Below are positions 48,656 to 60,512 of a stretch of DNA of 64,000 nt, in pieces. The translations under genes and the position numbers were made by a program. Below the pieces are notes generated by a model. It saw only the letters and a program-made list of their open reading frames with translations. It was not told the DNA's origin and made no database searches. Origin of the DNA: Acanthochromis polyacanthus (taxonomy: Eukaryota; Chordata; Actinopteri; Pomacentridae); contig NC_067130.1 in NCBI RefSeq assembly GCF_021347895.1, positions 26,123,817 through 26,187,816 of the forward strand, written 5' to 3'. Position 1 is the stretch's first letter. Each line of letters begins with the position of its first letter.

Positions 48656-48841
48656 CGGTCGTTATTAACCCGAGCATCGACCAATCCGGTATGGAAGTCA
48701 TACATTTGATTCGCATGTTTGATTTGGCCGAAGTTTTATGTTGGATGCCCTTCCTGACACAACCCTCTGTATTTATCCGGGCTTAGGACCGGCACAGTAA
48801 GACACTGGCTTGTGTCCCCTTGCGGCTACATTCTCACCCCC
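48656..48841 (-). repeat. RTE-associated 5' leader sequence
   Basis: In minus-strand reading it contains AAGCCCGGATAAATACAGAG and AGGAAGGGCATCCAAC, a leader commonly joined to fish RTE coding sequence. It abuts the endonuclease remnant at 48655 with an apparent deletion of the coding start. Non-coding. Confidence 0.5.
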
Positions 48842-49682
48842 TGTCCCACCTGGCATCCAAAACCCCTTTCCCTATCTTTCTCCCTCTTTCCTTGCCTTCT
48901 CCCCTTCTTTCCTTCCTCTGTCTCCTTCCCCTCTCTCTCCAGCTCTGCACCAGGTGGAGCGCAGCCTCACGGCTGCCTCCACTTGGTACTTTGCTCCCTC
49001 CCCAGAATCCAGGCAGCTGGGCTCATCTGCTGATTACTCCCTCTAGCAATAAAAGACCAGCTCATCCTCCCAGACTCTGCCAGATTGTGAACTCGACTGC
49101 ATAGTCAGTTTCCCTCTCGCCGCGTTGTTTCTCTTGTGTTTTAAAAAGACGAGACTAACATTGTTTCTCCTCTCTTCCAGCCTAGAGGACCCAGCTGCCC
49201 GGATCCCCTCCTGCTCTGTCCACCACTCTTGAACCCCTCTCCGATCCCCTCCTTGGACCCCGCCGGCACTGTGTCCCTCCCTGGATCCCCTCCTCGGCTC
49301 CCCCTCCTGCTTCCCCGGATCCCGCTGCCGTCTCCCGGCTCCCACCTGCTGCATCCGCGCTCCCAGACCACCAGTGCTCGGCTCCCTCCTCCCTCTGGCT
49401 TCTTCCCTCCTCCGGCTTCCTCGTCGACCGCCATCCTCCGACCGCCAGATGTCCACCCGCTCACCATCCGCCGCACTCTGCTCCCCTCCGGAACCACCGA
49501 CGACCACTAATCCCTGGCGCCGGAGCTCCAACCCCGGACTCATTCCACCACTCCCTCCCAGACTAACTCCTGGCTCCCCACTTCACCATCACAGCCCCTC
49601 CCTTGCAATAAAACTCTCTCAAACCCTGCTTCTGCCTCGGTAGTGTGGTTCTCTGCTCGGGTTCTGTCCCTAGTCCGTGACA
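48842..49682 (+). mobile_element. LTR-like segment between LINE and transposon half
   Basis: Ends in CTAGTCCGTGACA at 49682 with AATAAA at 49607-49612, 71 bp from the end, the same layout as the solo LTRs at 41879 and 44891. The first part is CT-rich, and a second AATAAA lies near 49049. The right edge is sharp because 49683 resumes the DDE transposon. The left edge (TGTCCCACC) lacks a matching inverted end, and no target duplication was found, so it may be truncated. The long proline/serine-rich frames here are compositional. Confidence 0.5.
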
Positions 49683-49856
49683 GTATGGCTGCTGCTCATA
49701 TACCTTCCACCTCCATGTCGAGAAGAATTCTTCTATAGAATTCAGAAAGGGAGAATATGCAGGCAGAAAAACCACAATAACTTGAGAGTTCATATTGAAT
49801 CATTCCCGAATCAATAGTCTGCTATGAAAACTATAATTATCCCAGATGGATTCATG
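49683..49856 (-). pseudogene. IS630-like DDE transposase fragment, locus 2
   Basis: Minus-strand reading: HESIWDNYSFHSRLLIRE, a TGA stop, then FNMNSQVIVVFLPAYSPFLN, SIEEFF and STWRWKVYEQQP. It keeps the catalytic Asp of WDN and the Glu of SIEE in one frame apart from the stop, so it is better preserved than locus 1. The enzyme's N-terminal half is absent. Confidence 0.75.
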
Positions 49857-50507
49857 TGGCCTGTCATCAGAATCCAACTGAAAAACTCTCTGGAACAAAT
49901 GCACACAAAACAGAGAAAAAGTCAATCGTGTACACTTTCTATAATTTTACTAGCACTTGTCAACCAGAATTGTGCATTAGATTTTTTTTACAGTATTCTC
50001 AGAACATTTCTGACTGCTTGTGTTGTTGCAGTATAGACATGTCATTGAAGTGACAAACAAGATTTACATATCATATAAAGGAAACCACAATAAACCTTAA
50101 ACAGTTTGCTTTATGCACCATCCTTACCATCTGCTGACCTCAACAACAGATTATATTCTGAACAGCTAATTCTGTTTCCCAGCAGGTTTTATAGTGTGCA
50201 TATTATTGACAAAAATGCTTTTAGCTTTGACCTGTTGTGTCTTCGTGTTAGAACAGCATCCCAATTCTACCTCCTCGTGTTCACTTTTTCAAAAATTGCA
50301 TGCTATGAGAGAAAAGTGAATTCAAATGAGCAAAACATTTGTTCAATGTTTTACAAAAAAGAGTGTAAATTTTGGAAACTGTGCAAACTATGAAAAGTGT
50401 TCAAGGTTTTAACAGCAGCAGTCCTGTTTTAGAGAAATGTGTGCAGTCATTTGGTGGCTGTGTGCAGTGAATGGAATTTAATGTCTTATCAATTGAGAAA
50501 AAACCAT
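49683..50507 (-). mobile_element. IS630-like DDE transposon remnant, locus 2, proximal part
   Basis: Inverted match of 28388-28930 and extends further, to an end near 50507 that pairs with 46049. Contains the transposase fragment at 49683-49856. The junction with the LTR-like segment at 49682 cuts just after the codons for EQQP. Confidence 0.75.
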
Positions 50508-50509
50508 TG

Positions 50510-51924
50510 TCTGTCGCTGGAAGAACAGAAGAAGTTTGAAATTCTACAGCAAAGACGCAATGTCTTTCTATTGAGAATCAGTGTCTAATATGATGGAAAA
50601 CTCGGCAACTAACCGACCTTATGGCCGAGACTATTTTGTCAAGATCTTTACTAAAGGCAAAATCTTGTGAGAATAATCATGCAATAATCGTGCATGATTT
50701 CCAGTGGCACAGAGGGAGGTTTACTGTAGTTACAGACTTTAAACGGTGTCTTAAAGTATTTCTCTCCACACATTTCCAGTGTTGAAACATGGAAGGTGCT
50801 GCCCAGTGCTTTATACAATTGCAAAACCACCAATTATCCCTGCTTTACACAGCGACTTTTCACAACTACTGTCTCTCCCAAACATTCTATTTTAGTTTTC
50901 TACTGTTACAATTTCGACTGCCACTTTTTGCTTGTAAAAAATGTGTGCAACCTCACAAAAGAGTGTCCAAAAGGAGTGTACCTTCAACCTAAATCCTTGA
51001 ATTTAAGCTGAAAAGTCACCCCAAAGATAGCACTCATGGAGAAAGAGATCAAGGAGACAGTGAGGAGGATGCTCCGATGGTAGGCTTTCTTTTTTTTTTT
51101 TTTTTTTTTATTGTCCGCCTTTGAGAGTGGCCACTTGGAGCAGGCATAAACACTTATGCCTTCAGATTTGATCTGTCAAGCATCCTGACAGCTTTACACA
51201 AGCACAAGAAGTCTTTGTGTCCTGTCTCCTACCACTTGTCAATGTTGCTTTCTTGATGACTAATTTTCCAAGCAAATAGATTTCAGGAATTGTCAGATTT
51301 GGGATTGTTGGAGAAGTTTGTTGGGAGCTGGTTGAGCGTAGTTGAGAGTCCACTGCAAATCGATTAAGAAGCAAAATTTGCTGAAAAGACAAATATAAAA
51401 CCATCAAAAGCAGTCTAAACTTGGAAACTCCATCTATTTTACTCCTTAAAGTCTGTTTACTGATCTTCAAAGTGTAATGCTGTTGGTGAAAGAAGCAAGC
51501 TAACCACAACCCTGTAGACGATTCCTCATCTGAGACTTGAAGCTTGATTCTTTACTATTATAACTCACCCATACTGCAGGTATTGAATTGCATTTTGAAT
51601 AATAAAGGTGGCACGGTCTGGATGAGGCATAATTTTTCACTGCTGTTGTATCAGTTTTGATCTTTGTCTTTTTTCTAAACTGTGCATTGAAGTTCTGACA
51701 ATGCTGCAGATCACAATGGTAAATTTGTGAAGTCAACAGACTGCAATGATTACTGCCATTTTCTAATGATCTGAACTATCCTTCTAGTCCAGAATATTTA
51801 TTCAACTGCTTTTACAGACACAGATTTCACACAGTAGATAATATAAGAAACTTTTAAAATACAATACGCAGTTACAGAGTGATCTCTAATTTTCTTTTCA
51901 AGTAATTTTGAATATTTTTTATCT
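50510..51924. other. Unassigned stretch
   Basis: No gene recognised. A T-tract lies at 51088-51109. A 115-codon minus frame (51162-51509) has no recognisable motif. Confidence 0.45.
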
Positions 51925-52330
51925 TTTTGTTGTGTGTTTGAGGCTTCTTTTTTTTCTTTTTCTTTTTTTTACATTTTTTTGTTGTTTGGTGTATTTGAAG
52001 TTGTTTTGTGTCCCTTTTAATTTATTTTGAGAGTCATAGAGAATGTTTTCTGTCTTTTTGAGGTTGTTTTGCATCAATTTTGGCCTGTTCTGCTTCTCTT
52101 TGAAGTTGTTTTGCATCTCTCTGAGGTTGTTTCACATGTCTTCGAGGTTTGTTTTGTGTATTTTTGAAGTTGTTTTGCGTTTCTTCGAGGTAGGAGACTG
52201 AGGTTTTTTTTTTTTGCATCTTTTTGAGGTGGTTGTTAGTGGATATCAACAATTCACCAACAAATCTAGTATACTACAAATTTAAATTCAGTCAGTTATG
52301 CAGATTTCCAAACTGCCATGCCTTTAAGTG
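51925..52330 (-). repeat. Dispersed repeat with 21-bp minisatellite, copy 2
   Basis: Second copy of the repeat at 44636-46045. A degenerate 21-bp array (51925-52235) with the minus-strand heptads AKQPQRD-like is followed by the same unique block (52226-52330, ATGCAGATTTCCAAACTG). This copy has no LTR in the array and no DDE element at the end, so it shows the pre-insertion state of copy 1. Confidence 0.7.
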
Positions 52331-54504
52331 TGTCAATATCATGCAGATACCGACAGGAATTGGAGCTAATTCTGGAAATGCGAGAGCAAGATTCAATCAC
52401 ATAGCAGCTGCCAGACTGGCAAAGTGCAATGTTCAGAGTAGGACACCCTGCAGTGAACCTGGCTCATCGTGGACCTGTGTTCAATGATAGGCTGTCTACT
52501 TTTATAAATGGGCTTTTCCACTCTCACTTGTGCACTGCCAACTGTTCTCCCTGAGCTACACTTGTCTTTGTCTCCTGACATCAAAAGGCCACAGTTTTCT
52601 CAGTAAGACAAGATCAGTCAGTGTATGAGTTGCTTTGATCTGTATGCGATTCCAGTAGGGAATAAAGCTTTGGCCCTCACACTGCGTATCAGCATGGCAG
52701 AGAAGTGTATATTTATGTGCTTGACCTTAATAGCTGTGATTGGCTAACCTCCATTTAGCCCTCTTCCAGAATCCTGTCAATAAGTCAAGAGTGAAAAGAT
52801 AATGGTTTGACTGTTCTCGTCCAAAGAGGGGCCCACCGCCGGGAATAGAGGAAAGGAAACGCTCTGTGAGTGACACATCCTTTACAAATCCTTTTAGTCA
52901 AAAAGTGCTTTAACATGAGTCATCAGAGTACGTGACGGGGCTCAGTCGATACTGAGCCACCATCGTTCACCTCTTAACTGGTGGAACCCTGTTTTGTGAT
53001 GCTATTCTTGCAATTTAGACCGAAATGATTAAAAAACAAAAGTAGGAGGCAAAGGATTGGAGAGGCGGATGGAGAAGGACAACGCAGATAAACAGAGCAA
53101 AGTGAGGAAGAATGGGATAGGGAAGTGGAGATGTGGCCAGTGATGTTGGTTTTGTTATCCCTCATTATTCCAATTAAGAAGTAACAATCTTCAATCAACA
53201 TCTAATTTATAACACAAACTAAATCAAGGCTGAGAGTCTCCTATTAATTCAAAAATAAAGTCAACATTGCAGAATAATTAGCTTCTTGATTGTGTTGCAA
53301 GAAACTCCGAAAAATAATCAATAGCCTTTCAGTGCTCCCACTCTTACTTTACATTTTTCAGCTGTCTTTTCCAAATTTGAACTCCAGCCTCTGATGTGTG
53401 AGTGACAGGTCAACAAGCTATCTGTCTACAGTGAGGCAAGTCTCTTTTTCTCATTTCTCCATTCAGGCCCTGTGAGCTTTTGCACATACTTCAGTACATA
53501 TACTGACCTTTCAGCTGAGGTGAGTCCTGTTCTGTGTTTTCACACTTCAGGCTGCTCCAGACCGTTTAAGCTGCTTTTGGCTTGATCTCGCAGTTTAAAT
53601 CTATGTGTTTTGATACCTTTATACCAGGGTTAAGCTGTGGGTTGCTTTGGCAGATGAGTAGCTTGGACGCTTTAAGTGACTCCTTCAGGTTGTATGTATT
53701 ATGTTTCATCTTTTCTTTTGAACATTTGAACTCTAGAATGATTTAAGTGGTGTTTTGTCGATGTTCTGTAACTTCTGAAACTGTAAGATGGATCTCAGAC
53801 TTGTAATAAATGGAGCTGCATCTCAAACTGTTTGAAAAGTAGTGGAAAATCTACAATAACACATTTTGCATGAGATGTTTACATCCTCTCGAAACTTGTT
53901 ACTACAGATAGAAGTTGAATATGATGATATTTTAGGAGGTTGCACTTTAGAATCTTGAAGGCAAAGCGGTAATCCACAAGCTCAAAATCTCCCTTTCTAA
54001 TCTATTCGTCACGATGTAGAGACAAGAAAAGGATTTGTTTCTTCTGAACTGTGCTGAATGTAATGTTTAAAGGACCAAAATCTTGTTTAATATGAGAGAA
54101 CGATAAAAGCTTTCTTACTGAAGAGATTTTGTAAAATGAATACGATCAAGGGCTCATGTTGAGGATTCCTCACTGTGGCCGCAGAAACATATATGTTTCA
54201 CCGTCATTTGAATTCCATTACTGCTGCATGCTGTGACCGATGTTTATTGAAAATATTGTTAAAGGAAACTGGAAATGAAATTTAATGTAAGGTCCCTGAA
54301 TCGCAGATGAGCTCCTCCATGTTGATGAGCAACAGGAGCCGCAAGACAGAGAGAGCAAGACGGAGCAAGTGCATCCCACAAGGATTGCCTTGTCTTTTCT
54401 CTGTTCCTTTGTCTTTGTCTTTTTTTTAAAAATTCTTCTTGTGCTCTCTCTCTGTCTCTCTCTGTTTCTTGCAAATGCACACACTCCGTTGCTTTGCGGA
54501 GAAG
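52331..54504. other. Unassigned stretch
   Basis: No gene or named repeat recognised. The part 52700-53000 is more balanced in base composition and repeat-free and could be conserved non-coding DNA, untestable here. Confidence 0.4.
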
Positions 54505-54834
54505 AATAAAAGGCACAGAGAGGAGGCCACACAGAGACATTTTTATCTGTGTTGTGCTGACTCGGCTGAACTCTCCCTCTGAGAGGCTGATGAGGAGAAA
54601 TGGCCTTGTGGAGGAACCAACCGGGTGCATCCATAGCTGTCATCATCATCTGAATCCAGGACTGCTGAATCTGCAACTTTGGCCCCCTGCATGGATGGGA
54701 AATGACCTGTCTGCGCTCGCCTGACACCCTCTCAGTCTACAGCAACACCCCCCCACCACCACCACCCATCCTCCGTCTGCAACAACACAACCTGGCTCAA
54801 AGATGTCAGCACGGGTCGATGAGTTCTTTTAAAT
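54505..54834 (+). promoter_or_regulatory. Possible TATA promoter and coding first exon
   Basis: AATAAAAGGC at 54505-54514 could act as a TATA box with a start of transcription near 54535. An ATG at 54702 (G at -3) opens a 47-codon frame beginning MTCLRSPDTLSVYSNT, then a six-proline run, to a stop at 54843-54845. A donor-like GTAAGG begins at 54835, so splicing would cut the frame before the stop. I do not recognise the protein. The donor is only fair because the exon ends in T. This may be a first exon of a gene lying to the right or simply chance. Confidence 0.3.
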
Positions 54835-54845
54835 GTAAGGACTGA

Positions 54846-57736
54846 TGTGGGTCACGCCTTAAAACCAGCAACTTCATTTTTCATCCGTGCTCGGCCTCAT
54901 GTTTCTCAAAGAGGGAGGAGTTCTCAGGAGATAAAAAAACAGCCATGGGAAAAATGAAAGATGTATAAAAACTGACAATGCTGGAAGAGAAAAATGAGTC
55001 ATTCCCATTTGAGATCCATAATATGAGTACTTTTTAGATGTATATTGCTGTTTTACTTTTATTTCCATCACTAAAAATGTACATTCAGTCTTTGCTGGTC
55101 ATCCCTGCGGTCCGACAGAACAGGAACCACTTTGGCACCATTTAGACTTGTGGTGAAACTAGCATTCTCCCGGTCAGACAGCCGGCTATAAGCATGGTTG
55201 CCTTCGCCTTTCTCAATGAGAAAACCTCTAATCAGCTTAGAAATTAAGCCTCTCACCTGGCTGTTAGCTTAACATCCTGGCCTAATGAACCCAAAAATAA
55301 CATCTGTACTACCTGACATTAAGACACGGCGAGCACCGAGAAAACAGTCGCATTTTATAGATACCAAATAATAGCTTTGCTTGTGTACTTGGCCAAATGT
55401 TTGTATTATGTTGTTGTACTATGATCCGCTCATTATCGCCACATCAGCAAGTGTAAAAACAACATTTTTTTTGTCTTAATATTTTTCTTTTTCACAGATG
55501 TATACACAGTAATGAACTGCACTCTAGCTGTTGGCCTTATATTTCTTGAAATATATTTATTTTACAAGATTACGAGCGAGTTGTCAGCAGAATCTCACAC
55601 ACCTCATAGTCAGTTTTGTATTATCGTGCACATACATCAGGTAGTTGTTGATTTCGTGATTTTTGGAGAGTGTACAGAAGAAAGACTGCTGAGTATCTAT
55701 ATGCTAAATCATCCCCCAGATACTTTACAGTAACTGTAACCATTCTGGGATGCACTGATATAACTTTAGGACAAATCTGACATAACAAAAGTCCTCCAAG
55801 TCTGTAGATCTGTCATGATCATTACACACCTCCTTCATGAAATGGTTCTTCTGAGTTTCTAGAAACTCATAAGATCTCGCTGCAGAGTCAGAAAAGAATG
55901 TTCCAGAGTAATAATTCTGAATGCATTAGATATCCCACTGACTTCTATGTAAATTAAAGATTGATGAAGTGTTACTATACGGCTATATCATTGACTGAAT
56001 CAGTCACATAACCCGGTGAAACAGCACTGTTCAGTTGATGTAAGCAAAAAATGATAAGAAGGAGAAAAAGAAGACAGACGGTGAGTTTATAAATGTTTGC
56101 AGCCAAAGCAAGGAAATATTGGCCTCTACTAGCCCATACAAATTTTCGTTCCACATGTGTGCATTTGTCACATAATTATGAAATTAAAAAAAGCATATGC
56201 AGTTTTGATTTCATTGCTGTCTGGCAAAGGACAGCCAGACCTGCCAATATGCAAAGTACTGCCATTAGTTGTCATTAGGAGGAAGGAGGCCTTTTCTTTT
56301 TTAGATGGAGATTCATTGTCCATGCCAGAATGTAAAACAACCATCTGTCCAATCACACCTTGGGGGGCAGCACCGAGGGGTGGAGGAGGCTTGTAGTCAG
56401 CCACTGCAGTTAGTCACAAATGTATATGAATGTACAATCAATGGGAATGGACAACTTACAGGAAATGGTTTTATTGTGAAAGGTCATCCGCCTGTAGTCC
56501 ATGATTAAACACCATGTGATTCCAATATGATGCTTTAAATGCAAATGCAAAGGACATATAATGCTGTTTATTTATTTATTTCAATGTTTTTTTTTCAATA
56601 GATCCACAAATAGCATCAATTTCTCGGGTATGTTTTGCACACACCATTTAAAATCAGATCTACTTAATTGCTTCCTGCATCTGGAAATGATCCCACACAC
56701 ATAAAATGAAAGCAAAACACATTGACCTCACTGCTGCGAAGAGAAAAAAAACAAACATGCCTGATATAATTTGATGATCTTTTAATGAGCTGAGTGTGTG
56801 GTCACTACCGCAAACACTCCGGTTTTAACCGATCCAGCAGCAATATACACGATCAACATGCATTTAGCCGCTTAAAGTTCATGCTGCGTGCAGAGCTTTT
56901 TGCCCTCTTTTACTGATCGCTCAGAAGTTTAGCACACAGCTTGACTGCTCTGAACTTTCCTCACTCCAGTGCCGCGGAGCTCTAAGGTTACAGACAGGTA
57001 GATTCATTCTTTTCTCTTTACTCATGTATCTTTTATAGCCTCGTTCAAGGATCACACCCGTGTTTTTGTACGCTTTGTTGTGTTTACGACAGTCGATTTG
57101 AAACATATGCTGCAGGCTGACTGTGTAGCTGACATTGCTGCCGTGCCGCACCCGCTTTCACTTGCTGAAGGAGCATCTCGTTTTCGAGGACCCGGGGTGT
57201 TGTCTGCTGAATGACAACTCTAGAAATTGAAATCCCAAACCATATGATTCTTTGTCATACTGTTACAATAAGTCTTTGCTTATTGTTTTCCGAGCCAACA
57301 CTTTCAAATACCCAGAATAAAACAATCCCAGGTGCCTGGGCTTTTTTCTTTTGGATATGGATCTAAATCCTATAGTACGGTACATTCAGCTCAGGCCTGC
57401 ACTCATATTGTATTTTTATACAAGCCGTATTATTGTATTATCTGTTATATTATGCGCTTCAGCAGCTCCTCCATGGGTTGGATGCTACAATAATATGCTA
57501 TAATTCCAAACCTTGTTGAAACCAAGATTCTAAAATACAAATATGTCAGGCTGAATACTGGTGAAATTATACAAAATAACAAACACAGCTTGGAAATTTC
57601 CATTTAATGTTGCATCAGTTATGAAAGAAGAAAGAGGAGCTCTGCATAAAGGCTTCTGTTCTGCTGTTTCTTTCAGTGTAATATGTAATTAGTTGAAAAA
57701 TTGGTGCAGGCAGGTTCTGATATTAGTCTTAAAGCT
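54846..57736. other. Unassigned stretch
   Basis: No gene or known repeat recognised. Open frames are under 80 codons. AT-rich with short T-tracts near 56580-56600. Confidence 0.45.
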
Positions 57737-57745
57737 ACTTGCGGA

Positions 57746-58299
57746 TAGCCTAGCTGTGCTAGACAACCCATGGCAGCGAATTTAATTCTCTGCCAGGGTG
57801 GATCTAGTTACCCTCCATAAGGCTCGAGGTTGGATGCTCCTAAAACTGGCCGGACGAATCACCATGAAGTGTAGAGTCAGAAGGCGGGCGTAACTAAGTG
57901 ACGACAGAGGCGCGACAATTCTGACAGAAACAACCGGAAACAACTAGCCTAGCCGCACTAGACAACCCACGGCAACGAATTTAAGTCTCTGCCAGGGTCG
58001 ACAACAAAAACGACAACAGTCATTGAGTTCCTTTAGCACCGACTCTGAATAATCTTTCTGTTAACATGTCTGTAATATACTTGAGCTTCACCCATTGACT
58101 GTATAAATAAGGCTTCACCGAACTACCGCATCCTCTGATTTCCGGCGCTCTAGGAGCCTATTTGTTGCGCTGATTGGTTGTATACCTACCCAATTGCTGC
58201 AGAGTGATTTGATAGACAACCTTTTAGTCCGCCTCCCTCCCTGTCGAGCGTGCCTAGACCCTTGTGTCTTCAGAGCATGGGTCTAGCGCGGCTAGGCTA
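57746..58299. mobile_element. 554-bp MITE with 9-bp target duplication
   Basis: Inverted ends TAGCCTAGCTGTGCTAGA and TCTAGCGCGGCTAGGCTA, with ACTTGCGGA on both sides (57737-57745 and 58300-58308), exact. The first 54 bp recur inside at 57945 (TAGCCTAGCCGCACTAGACA), 199 bp on, so an end is duplicated internally. Non-coding. A 9-bp duplication is typical of Mutator-like elements and 8 bp of hAT; class unresolved. Confidence 0.85.
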
Positions 58300-58528
58300 A
58301 CTTGCGGAGAAACTAAAGAGTTAAAATACTGTATTTCCTTTGTCTTCTCTTGCACAAGTATCTCCAGACTTTTGCTTTTGATCCATGGTGCTTTCATAAA
58401 CCCATTTGGACTGAGCCTGTGGAAGCCTCTGCTTCCATCTGCTGTGGACCGCCAAGCTGGCTGTTACCTGAGATCTGTGGGGAAGCAGGAGATGGAGAAG
58501 ACAGGTGGCTGCTCACACACCTTTGTGA

Positions 58529-58529
<1 letters not shown>

Positions 58530-58611
<82 letters not shown>
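58530..58611. repeat. (TG)n microsatellite
   Basis: Pure TG/CA dinucleotide run of about 41 units. It is uninterrupted, which suggests it is young and probably length-polymorphic. Confidence 0.97.
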
Positions 58612-58615
<4 letters not shown>

Positions 58616-60089
58616 CGAAAAAGTAGATATGTGTATGTATCGGTATCAATGAATGTGTGGGCCTTCGACTGTGTTTGGGCAATGATTTAACAGCTTATTC
58701 AGTAAAAAATTAAAAGCGTTGAACTAAAGTCTAGACTCTTGGGAAGGTTAAACTAGTTCAGACACCCGGGAAAGTGCTCAAAAAGAGAGTGTGTGACTTT
58801 GTTGCTTGACCTATTTACCGTACATATTCTTTGCCAATGAAGACACACACTTTTTTTTAAAGCTGTAGATGAGAAGCCAAAGATTAAAGGGCATTTCTGT
58901 CGGGCCTTGACTAAACAATGTCGATGACTTAAAGAGCACGAGATGTCCCGCAAATATACAGTGCGCACATGTATTGGCAGCAGCAAAATAAAAATCTTGA
59001 TTTATGAATCCTTTGATTGCAGTTTGAATGCCCTATCCATATTTATGGATGACTGTCAGCACTCCTTCCCTTCTGTATATTTTCTGCAGAACTGTAAATC
59101 AGATTCTGTCATGTTGGAGCTCTTTGACAGAATGCTAAGTAAGTGAAAACCTGCACATTTCAATGAACTGTGCTCTGATGATTGCATATATTTGAAACAT
59201 GATACATATAGGGTGATGTGCAGTCTAACAACCACACAAATACGTTAAAGGAAAAAGAATTTTTTTTTATTCATATTAGGTGTTAACTGCATCACCTCAG
59301 CATCAACATTTTTTTTGAATAACTGGTATACCATCTTAACTATTTTATTGATTTAAAAAATTTAATTATTATTATTTGCATTTCTTAGTTCATTTAAACA
59401 CTGTTGGCAGATATATTTTTCCTTACGTTTTCCAGCACTTTTAGCAAATTACATTATTTTTCTTCATTAAAATTGAATAAAAGGAGGCCTCCATAAAAGC
59501 CAACCCCATAGGTAATTTGTAAAAGCATCTTTTTATGGACCCCTGTCATATTTCATTGTGACGGTACCCTCTAGTGGATATGGTAATTAGTGAACGAGGA
59601 GAAGTGTCCATAGAGCCCTTGTAGGGAGGAGGTCTGGGTGGATGGATTAGCTGACAAAGCATTGACATGGGAGACCACTGCTCTTCCATTTGAAATCATT
59701 CATTTTGCCATGACCTTTCTATAATTCCCTGTTTATTATTCTAACCATGACCAAAAAAAAAACCACTGTTTATTTCCTGTTTTTTCAATGATTCTTCTAC
59801 CATCCTTTAACCTTAGCCTGGTGTTTCCTCTTAACTATGACAACAAATTGTCACTGTTCACTTTCCATTTTAAATTGAGAGCTAACATTCCTTTGACCAA
59901 ACCCTGATTTTCTTTATATTTAACTAAACAGGGGTGAAAATATCTGTGCTATGTATGTTCCCACTGGTCGGGGTGGTAATTCAGGTGTTTCGTTTGTGCA
60001 TCACACTCAGAGAATAGGGACAAATTTCAAGGCTAAGGCTAAAGGACTTGTGGAGTTGAATACAGTTTTGTGGTCACAAGCAATGTTTG
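58612..60089. other. Unassigned stretch
   Basis: No gene or known repeat recognised. Short frames only. Confidence 0.45.
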
Positions 60090-60512
60090 AAACCAAAGAA
60101 ATAGTCACAAATATAAGTCAGAATTGTCAGTCATAAATATTAGTTATAATAGAAAAACAGTCAAATTGTCATAAATCTAAGTCATAACAGTCAGAAAAAA
60201 TGTCAAAGAGTCATGAATATAAGTCCTAAAAGTCAGAAAAAATGTCAAACAGTCACAAATATACACCATAATAGTCAGAAAGAACTGTCAAATGTTCATA
60301 ATTATAAGCCATAATAGTCAGAAAAACTGTCAATTAATCATAAATATAAGTCATAATAGTCAGAAAAACTGTCAAATAGCCATAATTATTAGTCACAATA
60401 GTCAGAAAAACTGTCAAATAGTCACAAATATAAGTTGTAATAATGAGGAAAACTGTCAAATAGTCATACATATAAATCATAATAGTCAGATAAACTGTCA
60501 AATAATCTTAGA
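60090..60512 (+). repeat. 42-bp minisatellite, about nine to ten units
   Basis: Tandem units of 42 bp built around AGTCATAATAGTCAGAAAAA and CTGTCAAATAGTCAT. Because 42 is a multiple of three, the second half (60292-60510) stays open and reads as 14-residue repeats containing ISHNSQKNCQ. The early units are more diverged than the later ones. No start context or domain suggests that it is translated. Confidence 0.9.

Noticed and set aside
49043..49643. Long proline/serine/arginine-rich frames on both strands
   Set aside because: Caused by CT-rich LTR-like sequence; both strands are open at once, which signals composition rather than coding.
58264..58682. Frames with Cys-Val or Thr-His repeats
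   Set aside because: They translate the TG microsatellite.
60090..60512. CRISPR-like array
   Set aside because: Units are contiguous 42-bp tandem repeats with no unique spacers, in a eukaryotic context.
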